Shown: positions 16,189 through 25,353 of the stretch, in pieces
Layout of the letters: each line of letters opens with the position of its first letter
Position numbering within the stretch: position 1 is the stretch's first letter
Assembly: GCA_036756705.1 (NCBI GenBank)
Contig: DAIOKN010000003.1
Coordinates: forward strand, 1 to 64,000
Length of the DNA: 64,000 nucleotides
Reading direction: 5' to 3'
From: Caproicibacter sp002399225
Lineage (GTDB): Bacteria; Bacillota; Clostridia; Oscillospirales; Acutalibacteraceae
Translations under genes and position numbers: made by a program
The notes under the pieces: model-generated
The model's database searches: none
What the model was told of the DNA's origin: nothing
What the model saw: the letters and a program-made list of their open reading frames with translations, nothing else

Positions 16189-17340
16189 ATGAAGCTGCTG
16201 CATCTTGCCGATCTGCACATCGGCAAGCGCGTCTGTGAATTCAGCATGCTGGAGGATCAGCGGTATATTTTGGAGCAAATTCTCGGCATTGCACGCGATG
16301 TGCACCCGGACGCCGTTCTGATTGCGGGGGACCTCTACGACCGGAGCATCCCCGTCGGAGAAGCCGTCACGCTGCTCGACGATTTTCTGACGGAGCTGGC
16401 CGGGAGGAACTTTCCCGTCTTCGCCATCAGCGGCAACCATGATTCGCCGGAGCGGCTGAATTTCGGCAGCCGCATCATGCGCAAAAATAACGTGACCATT
16501 GCGGGCACGTTTCAGGGCACCGTTCCCCGCGCCGTTCTGACCGACCGGTTCGGCCTGGTCAACCTCTATCTGCTGCCGTTTCTGCGTCCGGCCGCGGCGC
16601 AGCCCTTTTTCAGCCCCGAGCAGACGGATACTTACGACCACGCAATCCGTGCGGCGCTCGGCACCGCCCCGCTGAACCCGGAAGAGCGGAACGTTCTGGT
16701 TGCGCACCAGTTTGTTGTCAGCGGCTCCGCGGAGCCGGAGCGATGTGATTCAGAAACAATTTCCGTCGGCGGGCTTGACAGTGTCGATGTCTCTGCATTC
16801 GACGGATTCGACTACGTCGCGCTCGGCCACCTGCACGGGCCGCAGCAGGTCGGCCGTCCTTCCGTCCGCTATGCCGGCTCTCCGCTGAAATATTCGTTTT
16901 CAGAATCACGGCAGAAAAAGGGCGTCACGGTGGTGGAGCTGGGGGAAAAGGGCCGAGTGGAAATCACCCGGATTCCGCTTTCTCCCCTGCGTGAGATGCG
17001 GGAGATCCGCGGTCCGATCGCGGTGCTGACCGCCCCGGAGACCTCTGCGGACGGGAACCGGGAAGATTATATTCACGCCGTGCTGACCGATGAAAAGGAG
17101 ATTGCGGACGCGGCCGGGAAACTGCGTGCCGTTTACCCCAATCTGATGCGGATCGATTTTGAAAACCGCCGGACGGAGTCCGAGAATACCGGCACCGCCG
17201 CCGCGGGCGATCCCTCCCGCAGAACGCCGATGCAGCTTTTTAAAGAATTCTATCACGACCGCACCGGAGCGGAGCTTTCCGAACAGGAGCAGAAAATAAT
17301 GGGAAAAATGATTGAGGAAGCTGGGAGGGATGCCGGATGA
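16189..17340 (+). CDS. sbcD: SbcD, nuclease subunit of SbcCD (Mre11 family)
   Basis: A 383-residue calcineurin-like phosphoesterase with all nuclease motifs: DLHIGK near residue 8, GDLYD near 47, GNHDS near 82, and GHLHG near 217. With SbcC it forms the complex that cuts DNA hairpins and blocked double-strand ends. The ATG at 16189 gives the canonical MKLLHLADLH start. It overlaps sbcC by four bases (ATGA). Confidence 0.95.
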   Translation: MKLLHLADLHIGKRVCEFSMLEDQRYILEQILGIARDVHPDAVLIAGDLYDRSIPVGEAVTLLDDFLTELAGRNFPVFAISGNHDSPERLNFGSRIMRKNNVTIAGTFQGTVPRAVLTDRFGLVNLYLLPFLRPAAAQPFFSPEQTDTYDHAIRAALGTAPLNPEERNVLVAHQFVVSGSAEPERCDSETISVGGLDSVDVSAFDGFDYVALGHLHGPQQVGRPSVRYAGSPLKYSFSESRQKKGVTVVELGEKGRVEITRIPLSPLREMREIRGPIAVLTAPETSADGNREDYIHAVLTDEKEIADAAGKLRAVYPNLMRIDFENRRTESENTGTAAAGDPSRRTPMQLFKEFYHDRTGAELSEQEQKIMGKMIEEAGRDAG

Positions 17341-20300
17341 AACCGCTGAATCTTGTGGTAAGCGCATTCGGCCCTTACGCAGGGCGCGTAGAGCTTCCGC
17401 TGTGGGAATTCGGCTCCGGCGGGCTGTTCCTGATCTGCGGAGATACCGGCGCGGGCAAAACCACAATCTTCGACGCGATCTCGTTTGCACTTTACGGGGA
17501 AGTCAGCGGCTCCACCCGCACCGTGGACACGCTGCGGAGCAACTTTGCCGCGCCGCAGGCCAAGACGTTTGTCGAACTTCTGTTTTCCCACGGCGGAAAA
17601 AAGTATAAAGTTTTCCGCAACCCGAGGTATCTCCGGCCGAAGAAAAACGGCTCCGGCGAAACCACGGAAAATGCGGAAGCCACGCTGACCCTGCCGGACG
17701 GCTCCGTGCAAACGGGAAGCTCCCACGTGACGAAGGAGATCGTCCGGCTGCTCGGTATCGACCACCGGCAGTTTAAGCAGGTAGCCATGATCGCACAGGG
17801 GGAATTTCTCTCCCTGCTGCTTGCGGAAAGCAGCGAACGGGCGGAAATTTTTCGCCGCGTATTCTCCACCGATCAGTTCCGCCGCACGGAGGATCTTTTA
17901 AAAGAAAAGGAACTGGAACTGCGGCATGACTGGGAGGACAGCGCCCGCGGCATTTTGCAGGACGCCGCTCTGATCCGCCCCGAAGAAGGCGGCCCGTTGC
18001 AAGAGGCCCTTTCCGCTTGTCTCACCGGCAGGGATGTCAATCTGATCCCCCGGATTTTAGAGCTGCTCTCCGAAGCGAACGCGGAAAATGCCGGCAAAGC
18101 AAAGGAAGCCGAAACCGCGCTCGCCGAATCACGGGACAAGGTTTCGGCGCTGATCGCCGCCTTAACCGCCGCGCGGCAGACGGCGCAGGCTTTCGCTTCC
18201 CTTGAAGAGGCCCGGAAGCACCGTGCGGAGCTTTTGAAGCGCCGGGAAGAAATGGAACGGCAGGCTAATGCTCTTCACGCAGCGGAGCAGGCCGAATTCC
18301 GCGTGACCCCGGCCCGTTCCGCCTTTCTCAGGGAACGGGATGCGGGCAGGAAACTGGAAACGGATATTTCGGCCCTCATGAAGAAAGCCGCGGATGCTTC
18401 GGCCGCTCTCGGCGGACTGGAGAAAACGCTGAAAGCGGAACGGGAAAAAGAGCCGGAACGCGACCGGCTTTCCGGGCAGATCGGCACGCTTTCCTCCGCT
18501 TTGCCCGGTTTTCGAAAAGCGGGGGAGCTGGCCCGGCAAACCTCGGGGCTGGAACATTCCCTTTCGGAGCAGGACAGGCTTCTTTCCGGGCTTACGGAAA
18601 AAAAGAAAGCGCTTGCGGCGGAACGCGACCGGCTCCGCGCGGAACTGGACACGCTTACGGACGCCGAGGTGAAGCGGCTCGCCTGCCGTACGGCTGAGGA
18701 AGCCGCCGCCAAAGCCTGCGGCGCGACCGCCGGGATTTTGGATTCCGTCGGGAAAATACGGAAACTGATCGGCGGATACTGCTCACTGCGGGACGGATAC
18801 CTGAAAGAGGAAACCACCTACAGGGAAGCCGACTCCGCTTACGACCGGGCGGAGCAGTCGTTCCTTCGCCAGCAGGCCGGATTCCTCGCCGCCGGCCTGA
18901 GCGACGGAACCCCCTGCCCCGTCTGCGGCTCGGTCAGCCACCCGCACCCGGCGGAGCTGAGCGGGGCCGCCGTGACGGAAGAAGAGTTGCGGCGGCTCAA
19001 GGCAGAGCGCGACCGCCATCACGGCACGCTGGAATCTTCCGGCCTGAAGCTGAAAGCTTCCGAGACCCGCATCCTTTCCGACCGGGAAAACCTGCGGAAA
19101 GCCGTCGACGACCTGCTCGGCAGCGTCACGGGAGAGGAAAACGTCCGCTCCCTGGAGCAAAGGGCGCGCGCGGCCGGGGCAAAAGCCACAGAGGACAAGA
19201 AGCAGGCCGGGGAAGATCGAAAACATCAGGAAGAGCGCTGCCAACAGAAGGCCGCAGATTCCTCCCTCCTGCAAAAGGCCGAGGAAACACTCACGGCCGC
19301 CGAGCAGGATTTGGATATGCAGACTCAAAAAAGGAGCGCGCTCACGGCGGCTCTGGAAGCAAAACGGGCGGAGGCTTCGTCCGCGCGCGCCGCCCTCCCC
19401 TTCCCTACGGAGGAGGAAGCCCGGAAAAATCTGGAGCATCTGAACCGCCGGCTCGGGGAGATGAAGCGATCCCTTCAGGCGGCGGAAAACGCTTACCGCA
19501 CCTGCCTCGGCGAACGGGACGGTGCGGCGGCGGTTCTCGCGGACAACCGGAAAAAGCTGAAGCAGACCCGGAAGCAGGCGGCGGATCTGGAGCAGGAGTA
19601 CCGGCTGCGGCTGACCGAATCCGGTTTTCGCACCGAAGAAGAATATGAAAGCTGCGTCCTGCCCCGCGAACAGATCGAAGCGATGCGGCAGAGCCAGACC
19701 GATTACCGCGACGACCGGCTGCGCACGGAGGAAACCGTCCGCCGCCTGGAAGCGGAAACCGCCGAAAAAACGCCCGCGGACCCGGCGGATCTGGAGCAGC
19801 GGCTAGCCCGGGAACGGCAGGAGCAGCAGACAAGAGAAACCGCTTTTCACACGCTTTCCGTCCGTCTGGAAAACAACCGCGGGGTGCAGCGCCGGATCGC
19901 CGCCGCCCTCGCGGGCCGGAAAAAGCAGGAAGAAGCCTACGCCTGTGTGCGCAGACTCTCGCGGATCGCCAACGGGGAACAGAGCGGAAAACAGAAGCTG
20001 GACTTTGAACAGTACGTTCAGGCAGCTTACTTCAGCCGGGTGCTGCATCAGGCCAATCGGCGCCTCTTTGCCATGACCAACGGCAGATATGTCCTGCTCC
20101 GGCGTGAAAATCCCGCCGACCTGCGCTCCCGTTCCGGGCTGGAAATCGACGTGCTCGACCACTACAACGGCAAAGTGCGGGACGTCCGCTCCCTTTCCGG
20201 CGGAGAATCCTTTAAGGCTTCGCTTTCGCTTGCGCTCGGGCTCTCCGATGTCGTTCAGAGCTTTGCGGGAGGCGTCCGGATTGAAACCATGTTCATCGAC

Positions 20301-20483
20301 GAAGGGTTCGGATCGCTGGACGAGGAATCCCGTCAGCAGGCGATCGCAACGCTGGCCGGCCTGGCCGAGGGGGACCGTCTGGTCGGCATCATCTCCCACG
20401 TGGCGGAACTGAGGGAACAGATTGACCGTCAGGTGATCATACAAAAAGGAGTAAACGGAAGCACAATACGGATTGTAAAATAA
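17337..20483 (+). CDS. sbcC: SbcC, ATPase subunit of SbcCD (Rad50 family)
   Basis: A 1048-residue SMC-like ATPase. Walker A CGDTGAGKTT is near residue 35. Two long coiled-coil arms (about 180-500 and 545-890) flank the zinc hook CPVC near residue 526. The ABC signature SLSGGES lies near 952 and Walker B TMFIDEGFGSLD near 983. The coiled coil is very rich in Ala, Glu and Arg and in GC, like the rest of this unit. The four-base overlap with sbcD implies coupled translation of the two subunits. Confidence 0.95.
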   Translation: MKPLNLVVSAFGPYAGRVELPLWEFGSGGLFLICGDTGAGKTTIFDAISFALYGEVSGSTRTVDTLRSNFAAPQAKTFVELLFSHGGKKYKVFRNPRYLRPKKNGSGETTENAEATLTLPDGSVQTGSSHVTKEIVRLLGIDHRQFKQVAMIAQGEFLSLLLAESSERAEIFRRVFSTDQFRRTEDLLKEKELELRHDWEDSARGILQDAALIRPEEGGPLQEALSACLTGRDVNLIPRILELLSEANAENAGKAKEAETALAESRDKVSALIAALTAARQTAQAFASLEEARKHRAELLKRREEMERQANALHAAEQAEFRVTPARSAFLRERDAGRKLETDISALMKKAADASAALGGLEKTLKAEREKEPERDRLSGQIGTLSSALPGFRKAGELARQTSGLEHSLSEQDRLLSGLTEKKKALAAERDRLRAELDTLTDAEVKRLACRTAEEAAAKACGATAGILDSVGKIRKLIGGYCSLRDGYLKEETTYREADSAYDRAEQSFLRQQAGFLAAGLSDGTPCPVCGSVSHPHPAELSGAAVTEEELRRLKAERDRHHGTLESSGLKLKASETRILSDRENLRKAVDDLLGSVTGEENVRSLEQRARAAGAKATEDKKQAGEDRKHQEERCQQKAADSSLLQKAEETLTAAEQDLDMQTQKRSALTAALEAKRAEASSARAALPFPTEEEARKNLEHLNRRLGEMKRSLQAAENAYRTCLGERDGAAAVLADNRKKLKQTRKQAADLEQEYRLRLTESGFRTEEEYESCVLPREQIEAMRQSQTDYRDDRLRTEETVRRLEAETAEKTPADPADLEQRLARERQEQQTRETAFHTLSVRLENNRGVQRRIAAALAGRKKQEEAYACVRRLSRIANGEQSGKQKLDFEQYVQAAYFSRVLHQANRRLFAMTNGRYVLLRRENPADLRSRSGLEIDVLDHYNGKVRDVRSLSGGESFKASLSLALGLSDVVQSFAGGVRIETMFIDEGFGSLDEESRQQAIATLAGLAEGDRLVGIISHVAELREQIDRQVIIQKGVNGSTIRIVK

Positions 20484-20561
20484 AAAAGACGGCATTTTTT
20501 CAACAGGGTGCGCAAATATATTCCATAATTCTTCAAATTGATATTAATTTTGAAATGCCGA

Positions 20562-20570
20562 TGATATAAT
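20562..20570 (+). promoter_or_regulatory. Extended -10 promoter upstream of the Mn2+ riboswitch
   Basis: TGATATAAT ends at 20570, about 20 bases before the aptamer. The -35 region is weak. Confidence 0.5.
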
Positions 20571-20590
20571 ATGGAAAATGATAGATTTAC

Positions 20591-20689
20591 CCGTAAAGGG
20601 GAGTAGCTGAATTTCGGAAGGTCAACAACCGTTGCGAAAGCTTCTGGCCTCCGATCCAAGACTATTTTTGGAAAGCAAGACCTTTACCA
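20591..20689 (+). promoter_or_regulatory. yybP-ykoY (manganese) riboswitch aptamer
   Basis: The P1 stem GTAAAGG (20593-20599) pairs with CCTTTAC (20681-20687). Inside are the two conserved metal-site loops of the family: GGGGAGTAGC after the 5' P1 strand, and CTCCGATCCAAGAC in the second arm. This aptamer class binds Mn2+ and usually switches on metal exporters. The next gene is a cation P-type ATPase, which fits. Recognition is by consensus memory, not by a covariance search. Confidence 0.9.
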
Positions 20690-20724
20690 GAAATGATGAT
20701 TTCTGGCAGAGGTCTTTTCTTTTT
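20677..20724 (+). terminator. Riboswitch-controlled intrinsic terminator
   Basis: AAGACCT (20677-20683) pairs with AGGTCTT (20710-20716) and CCAGAAA (20687-20693) with TTTCTGG (20700-20706), followed by TTTTCTTTTTC. The 5' arm uses the same bases as the 3' strand of aptamer stem P1, so ligand-stabilised P1 and the terminator exclude each other: Mn2+ on, no Mn2+ off. Confidence 0.85.
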
Positions 20725-20819
20725 CTCTGCCGGAGCGGTAAAAAATGAGAGGAGAACCGTTATTGTTGAAAAATCAGGATACGATAAGGACAGCACCCAC
20801 CCGGAAGGAGGAACCTGCT

Positions 20820-23432
20820 TTGAACGATTATCTGAAAGAACCCGCCGCCGTACTGAAGGGACTCGGCAGCAGCCCCGGTGGACTATCACCTCAGGAAGCC
20901 GGGCGCCGGCTGGAGCAATGGGGACCGAACCGCCTGAAAGACGCCGAAAAGAAATCTTTTCTGACCCGGCTGAAAGAGCAGATTGTCAATCCGATGATCC
21001 TGATCCTTCTGGCCGCAGCTCTCATCTCCGGCCTGATGGGAGAAGCGACGGATGCCGCCGTCATTCTCTTTGTGGTCCTGCTGAATTCCTTTCTCGGGAT
21101 CGTGCAGGAAAGCAAATCGGAAAAAGCCATTGAAGCCCTGCAAAAGATGACCGCTTCCCACGCGATGGTGCGGCGGGGCGGCGAGGTGATCTCCGTCCCG
21201 TCCGCCGATCTGGTGAAAGGGGACGTCGTCGTGCTGGAAGCGGGCGACGCCGTGCCGGCCGACCTTCGCATTCTGGAGTCGGTCTCCCTGAAAACCGAAG
21301 AGTCTGCCCTGACCGGTGAATCCGTCCCCGTCGATAAAGCGGTGGAAGCGCTTGCGGCGCCGGCGGACGGCGGCAGCGTCCCGCTCGGCGACCGCACCAA
21401 CATGGCTTATCTGGGCAGCAACGCCGTTTACGGGCGCGGGACCGGCGTGGTCACCGCAACCGGCATGGAAACCGAAATGGGAAGAATTGCCGACACGCTC
21501 GCGCAGGCAAAAGATGATGAGACCCCGCTTCAAAAGCGTCTGGATCAATTGAGCAAGGTCCTGAGCCTCGGGGTTCTGGCCATCTGCGCATTCATCTTTG
21601 TGTTCCGGCTGTTCGCCGAACACGATTTCAGCAGCCAGGCGGTGGTGGATTCCTTCCTGCTCGCGGTCAGCCTCGCCGTGGCGGCTGTTCCGGAAGGTCT
21701 GGCGGCTGTCGTAACCATTGTCCTTTCGATCGGCGTCTCGAAAATGTCGGCCCGGAATGCCATCATCCGGAAACTGACAGCAGTGGAAACCCTCGGATGC
21801 ACGCAGGTAATCTGCACTGATAAAACCGGGACGCTGACGCAGAACAGGATGACAGTGGTCGATTCTTTTGGCGAGGATGCGCTGCTGCCGAAGGCCTTTG
21901 CTCTTTGCAGCGACTCCCGCCTGAACTCTGAAAACGGAGAAATTACCGGTGAGCCGACCGAAAACGCGCTGGTAGCTTTCGCTTTTCAAAAAGGGGCCGA
22001 TAAAAACGCGCTGGAAGCAGAGTGCCCCCGTGTCAGCGAAGCGCCTTTCGATTCAAAGCGGAAGATGATGACAACCCTGCACGCCCTTCCAGAGGGCGGA
22101 ATCATGCAGTACACCAAAGGGGCGCCGGATGAAATTCTGAAACGGTGCGATTACGCAGTGCTCAGCGGCACAACCGTTCCGATGACGGAAGACCTGCGCC
22201 AAGCGATTTCCGATGCGAACCGCAGCATGGCGGGCCGGGCTCTCCGGGTGCTGGCGGCCGCACAGAAGCCGCTTTCTTCCCTGCCGGAAAAATCCTCGCC
22301 GGAAAAGCTGGAGACCGGCCTGACCTTTCTGGGCCTTGCCGGCATGATCGACCCCGTGCGGGAAGAAGCCGCCCGGGCCGTAGGCGAATGCCGTCGGTCC
22401 GGGATCCGCCCCGTGATGATCACCGGGGACCACAAGGACACCGCAGCGGCCATTGCCGCCCAGATTGGCATCTTACAGCCCGGGGACACCGTGATGACCG
22501 GCAGCGATCTGGATCGCCTTTCCGACGAGGAGTTAAAAAAAGCCGTTCTGAGCTGCGGGGTCTACGCGCGGGTGCAGCCGGAGCATAAAGTCCGGATCGT
22601 CCAGGCCCTGAAAAGCCTCGGCCAGGTGACGGCGATGACCGGCGACGGCGTAAACGACGCGCCCGCCCTGAAAACGGCGGACATCGGCGTCGGGATGGGC
22701 ATCACCGGAACGGACGTGACCAAAAACGCCGCAGATATGGTGCTGGCCGACGACAATTTTGCAACCATTGTCTATGCGGTGCGGGAGGGGCGCAGAATCT
22801 ATGACAACATTCTGAAAACCGTTCAGTTTCTGCTTTCTTCCAACCTCAGCGAAGTGATCTCCATCTTTCTTGCGACCCTGCTCGGCTTTACGCTGTTTCG
22901 GCCGATTCACATTCTCTGGATCAATCTGATCACCGACAGTTTGCCGGCCGTTGCCCTCGGGATGGAACAGGAAGAAAAGGGCATCATGGATCGCCCGCCG
23001 CGCGGCAAGGAGGAAAGCCTGTTTTCCAACGGGGTCGGTGGGGATATCCTTTATCAGGGCTGTGCCGTCACGGTTCTGACCCTGGCCTCTTACTGGTTCG
23101 GCAGCCTGACTTCGCCTGCCGTCGGCACCACAATGGCTTTTATCACCCTGTCAATGTGCGAAATTTTTCATGCCTTCAACATGCGGTCTCTGCGGAAATC
23201 CATCTTCCGGCTCCATGGGCATAACCGGGTGCTGTATGGCACCGCGCTGGCCGCTCTGGCGCTGACCTTCGCCATAGTCGAGATTCCGGTCCTGGCTTCT
23301 CTGTTCTCCATGGCTCCTCTGAATGCGGAACATTATCTGGTCGCGATCCTTGCAGCCCTGATGATCATACCGGTTGTCGAAGCGGTCAAAGCAGTTCAGC
23401 GGCATCTTGGCACCCGCAGCATTTCCGGCTGA
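20820..23432 (+). CDS. Cation-translocating P-type ATPase (SERCA/PMR1-like, Ca2+/Mn2+)
   Basis: An 870-residue P2-type ATPase. The phosphorylated aspartate is D334 in DKTGT; PEGL in membrane helix 4 carries E292; the hinge TGDGVNDAPALK is present. N675 and E678 (M5), N702, T705 and D706 (M6) and E781 (M8) align by eye with the SERCA Ca2+ ligands. I choose the TTG at 20820 as start: GGAGG is eight bases upstream and NDYLKEPAAVLKGLG matches family N-termini. Longer forms from ATG 20745 or TTG 20766 are possible. Controlled by the upstream Mn2+ riboswitch. Confidence 0.92.
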   Translation: MNDYLKEPAAVLKGLGSSPGGLSPQEAGRRLEQWGPNRLKDAEKKSFLTRLKEQIVNPMILILLAAALISGLMGEATDAAVILFVVLLNSFLGIVQESKSEKAIEALQKMTASHAMVRRGGEVISVPSADLVKGDVVVLEAGDAVPADLRILESVSLKTEESALTGESVPVDKAVEALAAPADGGSVPLGDRTNMAYLGSNAVYGRGTGVVTATGMETEMGRIADTLAQAKDDETPLQKRLDQLSKVLSLGVLAICAFIFVFRLFAEHDFSSQAVVDSFLLAVSLAVAAVPEGLAAVVTIVLSIGVSKMSARNAIIRKLTAVETLGCTQVICTDKTGTLTQNRMTVVDSFGEDALLPKAFALCSDSRLNSENGEITGEPTENALVAFAFQKGADKNALEAECPRVSEAPFDSKRKMMTTLHALPEGGIMQYTKGAPDEILKRCDYAVLSGTTVPMTEDLRQAISDANRSMAGRALRVLAAAQKPLSSLPEKSSPEKLETGLTFLGLAGMIDPVREEAARAVGECRRSGIRPVMITGDHKDTAAAIAAQIGILQPGDTVMTGSDLDRLSDEELKKAVLSCGVYARVQPEHKVRIVQALKSLGQVTAMTGDGVNDAPALKTADIGVGMGITGTDVTKNAADMVLADDNFATIVYAVREGRRIYDNILKTVQFLLSSNLSEVISIFLATLLGFTLFRPIHILWINLITDSLPAVALGMEQEEKGIMDRPPRGKEESLFSNGVGGDILYQGCAVTVLTLASYWFGSLTSPAVGTTMAFITLSMCEIFHAFNMRSLRKSIFRLHGHNRVLYGTALAALALTFAIVEIPVLASLFSMAPLNAEHYLVAILAALMIIPVVEAVKAVQRHLGTRSISG

Positions 23433-23448
23433 GCGGTAGAGTTTGTTT

Positions 23449-23492
23449 GGGTTCATCCCTCTGTTGAAGACAGGAGGATGAACCCTATCTTG
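23449..23492 (+). terminator. Probable terminator after the P-type ATPase gene
   Basis: A perfect 10-base stem, GGGTTCATCC (23449-23458) with GGATGAACCC (23476-23485), then TATCTTGT. The T-run is poor, so confidence is moderate. Confidence 0.6.
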
Positions 23493-23521
23493 TCCCGCAA
23501 GCACCGCGGGCTGCTGAACTG

Positions 23522-23530
23522 TGGTATAAT
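23522..23530 (+). promoter_or_regulatory. Extended -10 promoter of the MBL-fold gene
   Basis: TGGTATAAT ends at 23530, about 32 bases before the ATG at 23563. No clear -35. Confidence 0.5.
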
Positions 23531-23562
23531 GGTGACAAGGACGGAGAAAAGGAGTGCTGGAA

Positions 23563-24294
23563 ATGGATGCGGAAATCCGATATTTGCACCACAGTGGTTT
23601 TTCGCTGGAAACTGCGGACCATTTTTTAATTTTTGATTATTATCTCGATACTCCGAAAGGCTGCGGGCTGTCGGAAGGCGTTGTGAACCCGAAAGAACTT
23701 CATGGAAAGAATGTTGTCGTCTTTGCCTCTCACAGCCATCCGGATCATTACAGCCCCAGAATTTTCAGCTGGCAAAAGGCTATTCCAAATATCCGTTATG
23801 TTCTCGCGGACGAAATCCGTTCGCCTGCCGGAACCGCCCCCGTGAAAATCGCGCCCGGCAGGACGGTGGATCTGGGCGATCTGACCGTGCGCGGGCTGGA
23901 ATCGACGGATCTGGGCGTGGCATTTCTAATCCATCTGAAAGAAGGGCTGTGCGTCTATCACGCGGGCGACCTGAACTGGTGGCGCTGGGAAGGGGCACCG
24001 GAAGAGAATAACCGCGAAATGGGGCGGCGTTTCCGGGAACAGATCGACACGCTGCGCGGAGAGAAAATTGACGTGGCTTTTCTTCCCGTCGATCCGCGGC
24101 AGAAAAGAGACGCGCTGCTTGGCGCGGCTTATTTTATGGAGATCGTCGGCGCGCAGGCGGTTGTTCCAATCCATTCGTTCGGGCAGACCAATTTCTATAA
24201 GTTGCTGAAAACAGCTCCCGAAACCGCGCCGTGGCGGAAAAAGATTTTGTTTTATCAGAAACGTGGGGATCGGATGGTTTACCAAAGGCACTGA
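23563..24294 (+). CDS. MBL-fold metal-dependent hydrolase
   Basis: A 243-residue metallo-beta-lactamase-fold protein with the metal motif SHSHPDHYS near residues 61-69 and later histidines in VYHAGDLNWW and PIHSFGQ. It resembles UlaG-like or YtkL-like hydrolases of the family; the substrate is unknown. The start ATG at 23563 is preferred over a GTG three codons upstream because AAAAGGAG lies at the right distance only from the ATG. It has its own promoter and shares a terminator with cheB. Confidence 0.88.
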   Translation: MDAEIRYLHHSGFSLETADHFLIFDYYLDTPKGCGLSEGVVNPKELHGKNVVVFASHSHPDHYSPRIFSWQKAIPNIRYVLADEIRSPAGTAPVKIAPGRTVDLGDLTVRGLESTDLGVAFLIHLKEGLCVYHAGDLNWWRWEGAPEENNREMGRRFREQIDTLRGEKIDVAFLPVDPRQKRDALLGAAYFMEIVGAQAVVPIHSFGQTNFYKLLKTAPETAPWRKKILFYQKRGDRMVYQRH

Positions 24295-24303
24295 CTGCGT
24301 CTA

Positions 24304-24338
24304 AAAAAGCGGGAAGCTCTGAAAGCTCCCCGCTTTTT
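24304..24338. terminator. Bidirectional terminator between the MBL-fold gene and cheB
   Basis: Near-palindrome AAAAAGCGGG-AGCT / AGCT-CCCGCTTTTT with T-runs on both strands, ending the plus-strand hydrolase and the minus-strand cheA-cheR-cheB transcript. Confidence 0.88.
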
Positions 24339-24363
24339 CAGATCTTAAATCTGAAACAAAGAA

Positions 24364-25347
24364 TTATTTAAGGTGCAAAACAATCAGATTTGCAATCTGC
24401 TGTAACGGCGCCTGCTGCATCACGGCTCCGATTTCGTACGCCGCCATCGGCATCCCGTAAACCACGCTGGTTTCCCGGTCCTGCCCAATGGTATAGGCAC
24501 CCGCCTGCCTCATATGCAAAAGGCCTTCGGCCCCGTCTTTGCCCATGCCGGTCAGCAGCACTCCAATGGCCTCCGAACCGGCCACCTTTGCCGCAGAATC
24601 AAACAGGACCCCAACCGACGGGCAGTGTCCGTTGACACGTTCGCCCCGATTGCATTGAACATAATATCCGTCCGCATCCTTTTTTAAAGAAAGATGCAGC
24701 CCGCCGGGCGCAAGCAATGCGCATCCGCGTTTGACCCGGTCGCCGTTCTTCGCTTCTGAAACATGAATTTCACCGAGTCCATCCAGCCGCTGGGCATACA
24801 TCTTGGTAAAACCGGACGGCATATGCTGGACGATGACAATTCCGGGAAGGCTGCCGGGCAGATGTTTGATGATTTCAGCCGTCGCATCCGTTCCGCCCGT
24901 GGAGGCGCCGATTAAAATAATCCGATGAATTCCCGCCGTGTGAGGCGCTTCGATCTTTTGGGTGCGGACGCCGCTGCTCGGCATGGCCGCGATCTTTACT
25001 TTCACGCAGATTTCATTGCAGAACGCCTTACAACTGTTGGAGTTCCTGTCTTTCGGCAATGCAACGAAATCGGCGGCCCCTTTCCATTGGACCTCTTTGG
25101 CGTCTTCCCCGGGCCGAAGCATAATGACTACTGGGGAACTCCCAGTTTTTACCATAGAAACGCCCGGCTGCCCCCCCGCAAGCACCACATCGGGCCCAAA
25201 AGCCTCCATCAGCGAAGCCGCTTCCGAAAACGTGCCGGCGGTTTTTATTGTATCAAATGCGGGATCCTTGATCATCGCCTCGCTCAGTTCGGAGCGAAGA
25301 AACGAAGAATCATCCGCGATTAGGACTTTAATTGGTCGAAAGGGCAT
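24364..25347 (-). CDS. cheB: CheB-type protein-glutamate methylesterase with degenerate receiver
   Basis: A 327-residue protein. The C-terminal methylesterase (about 140-327) has the full catalytic triad: S149 in GASTGG, H175 in QHMPSGF, D271 in GMGKDG. It removes methyl groups from, or deamidates, receptor glutamates. The N-terminal receiver (about 5-118) keeps the acidic pair (D12, D13), but the phospho-acceptor position is alanine (A57 in PDVVLAGGQP), so CheA cannot activate it in the usual way. It starts six bases after cheR and ends the SigD-driven cheA-cheR-cheB unit. Confidence 0.93.
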   Translation of the reverse strand: MPFRPIKVLIADDSSFLRSELSEAMIKDPAFDTIKTAGTFSEAASLMEAFGPDVVLAGGQPGVSMVKTGSSPVVIMLRPGEDAKEVQWKGAADFVALPKDRNSNSCKAFCNEICVKVKIAAMPSSGVRTQKIEAPHTAGIHRIILIGASTGGTDATAEIIKHLPGSLPGIVIVQHMPSGFTKMYAQRLDGLGEIHVSEAKNGDRVKRGCALLAPGGLHLSLKKDADGYYVQCNRGERVNGHCPSVGVLFDSAAKVAGSEAIGVLLTGMGKDGAEGLLHMRQAGAYTIGQDRETSVVYGMPMAAYEIGAVMQQAPLQQIANLIVLHLK

Positions 25348-25353
25348 AGCGCC

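Noticed and set aside
20491..20560. Inverted repeat CGGCATTT ... AAATGCCG flanking the AT-rich stretch before the riboswitch
   Set aside because: Eight bases separated by more than 50 bases can arise by chance, and it matches no MntR or Fur site I know.
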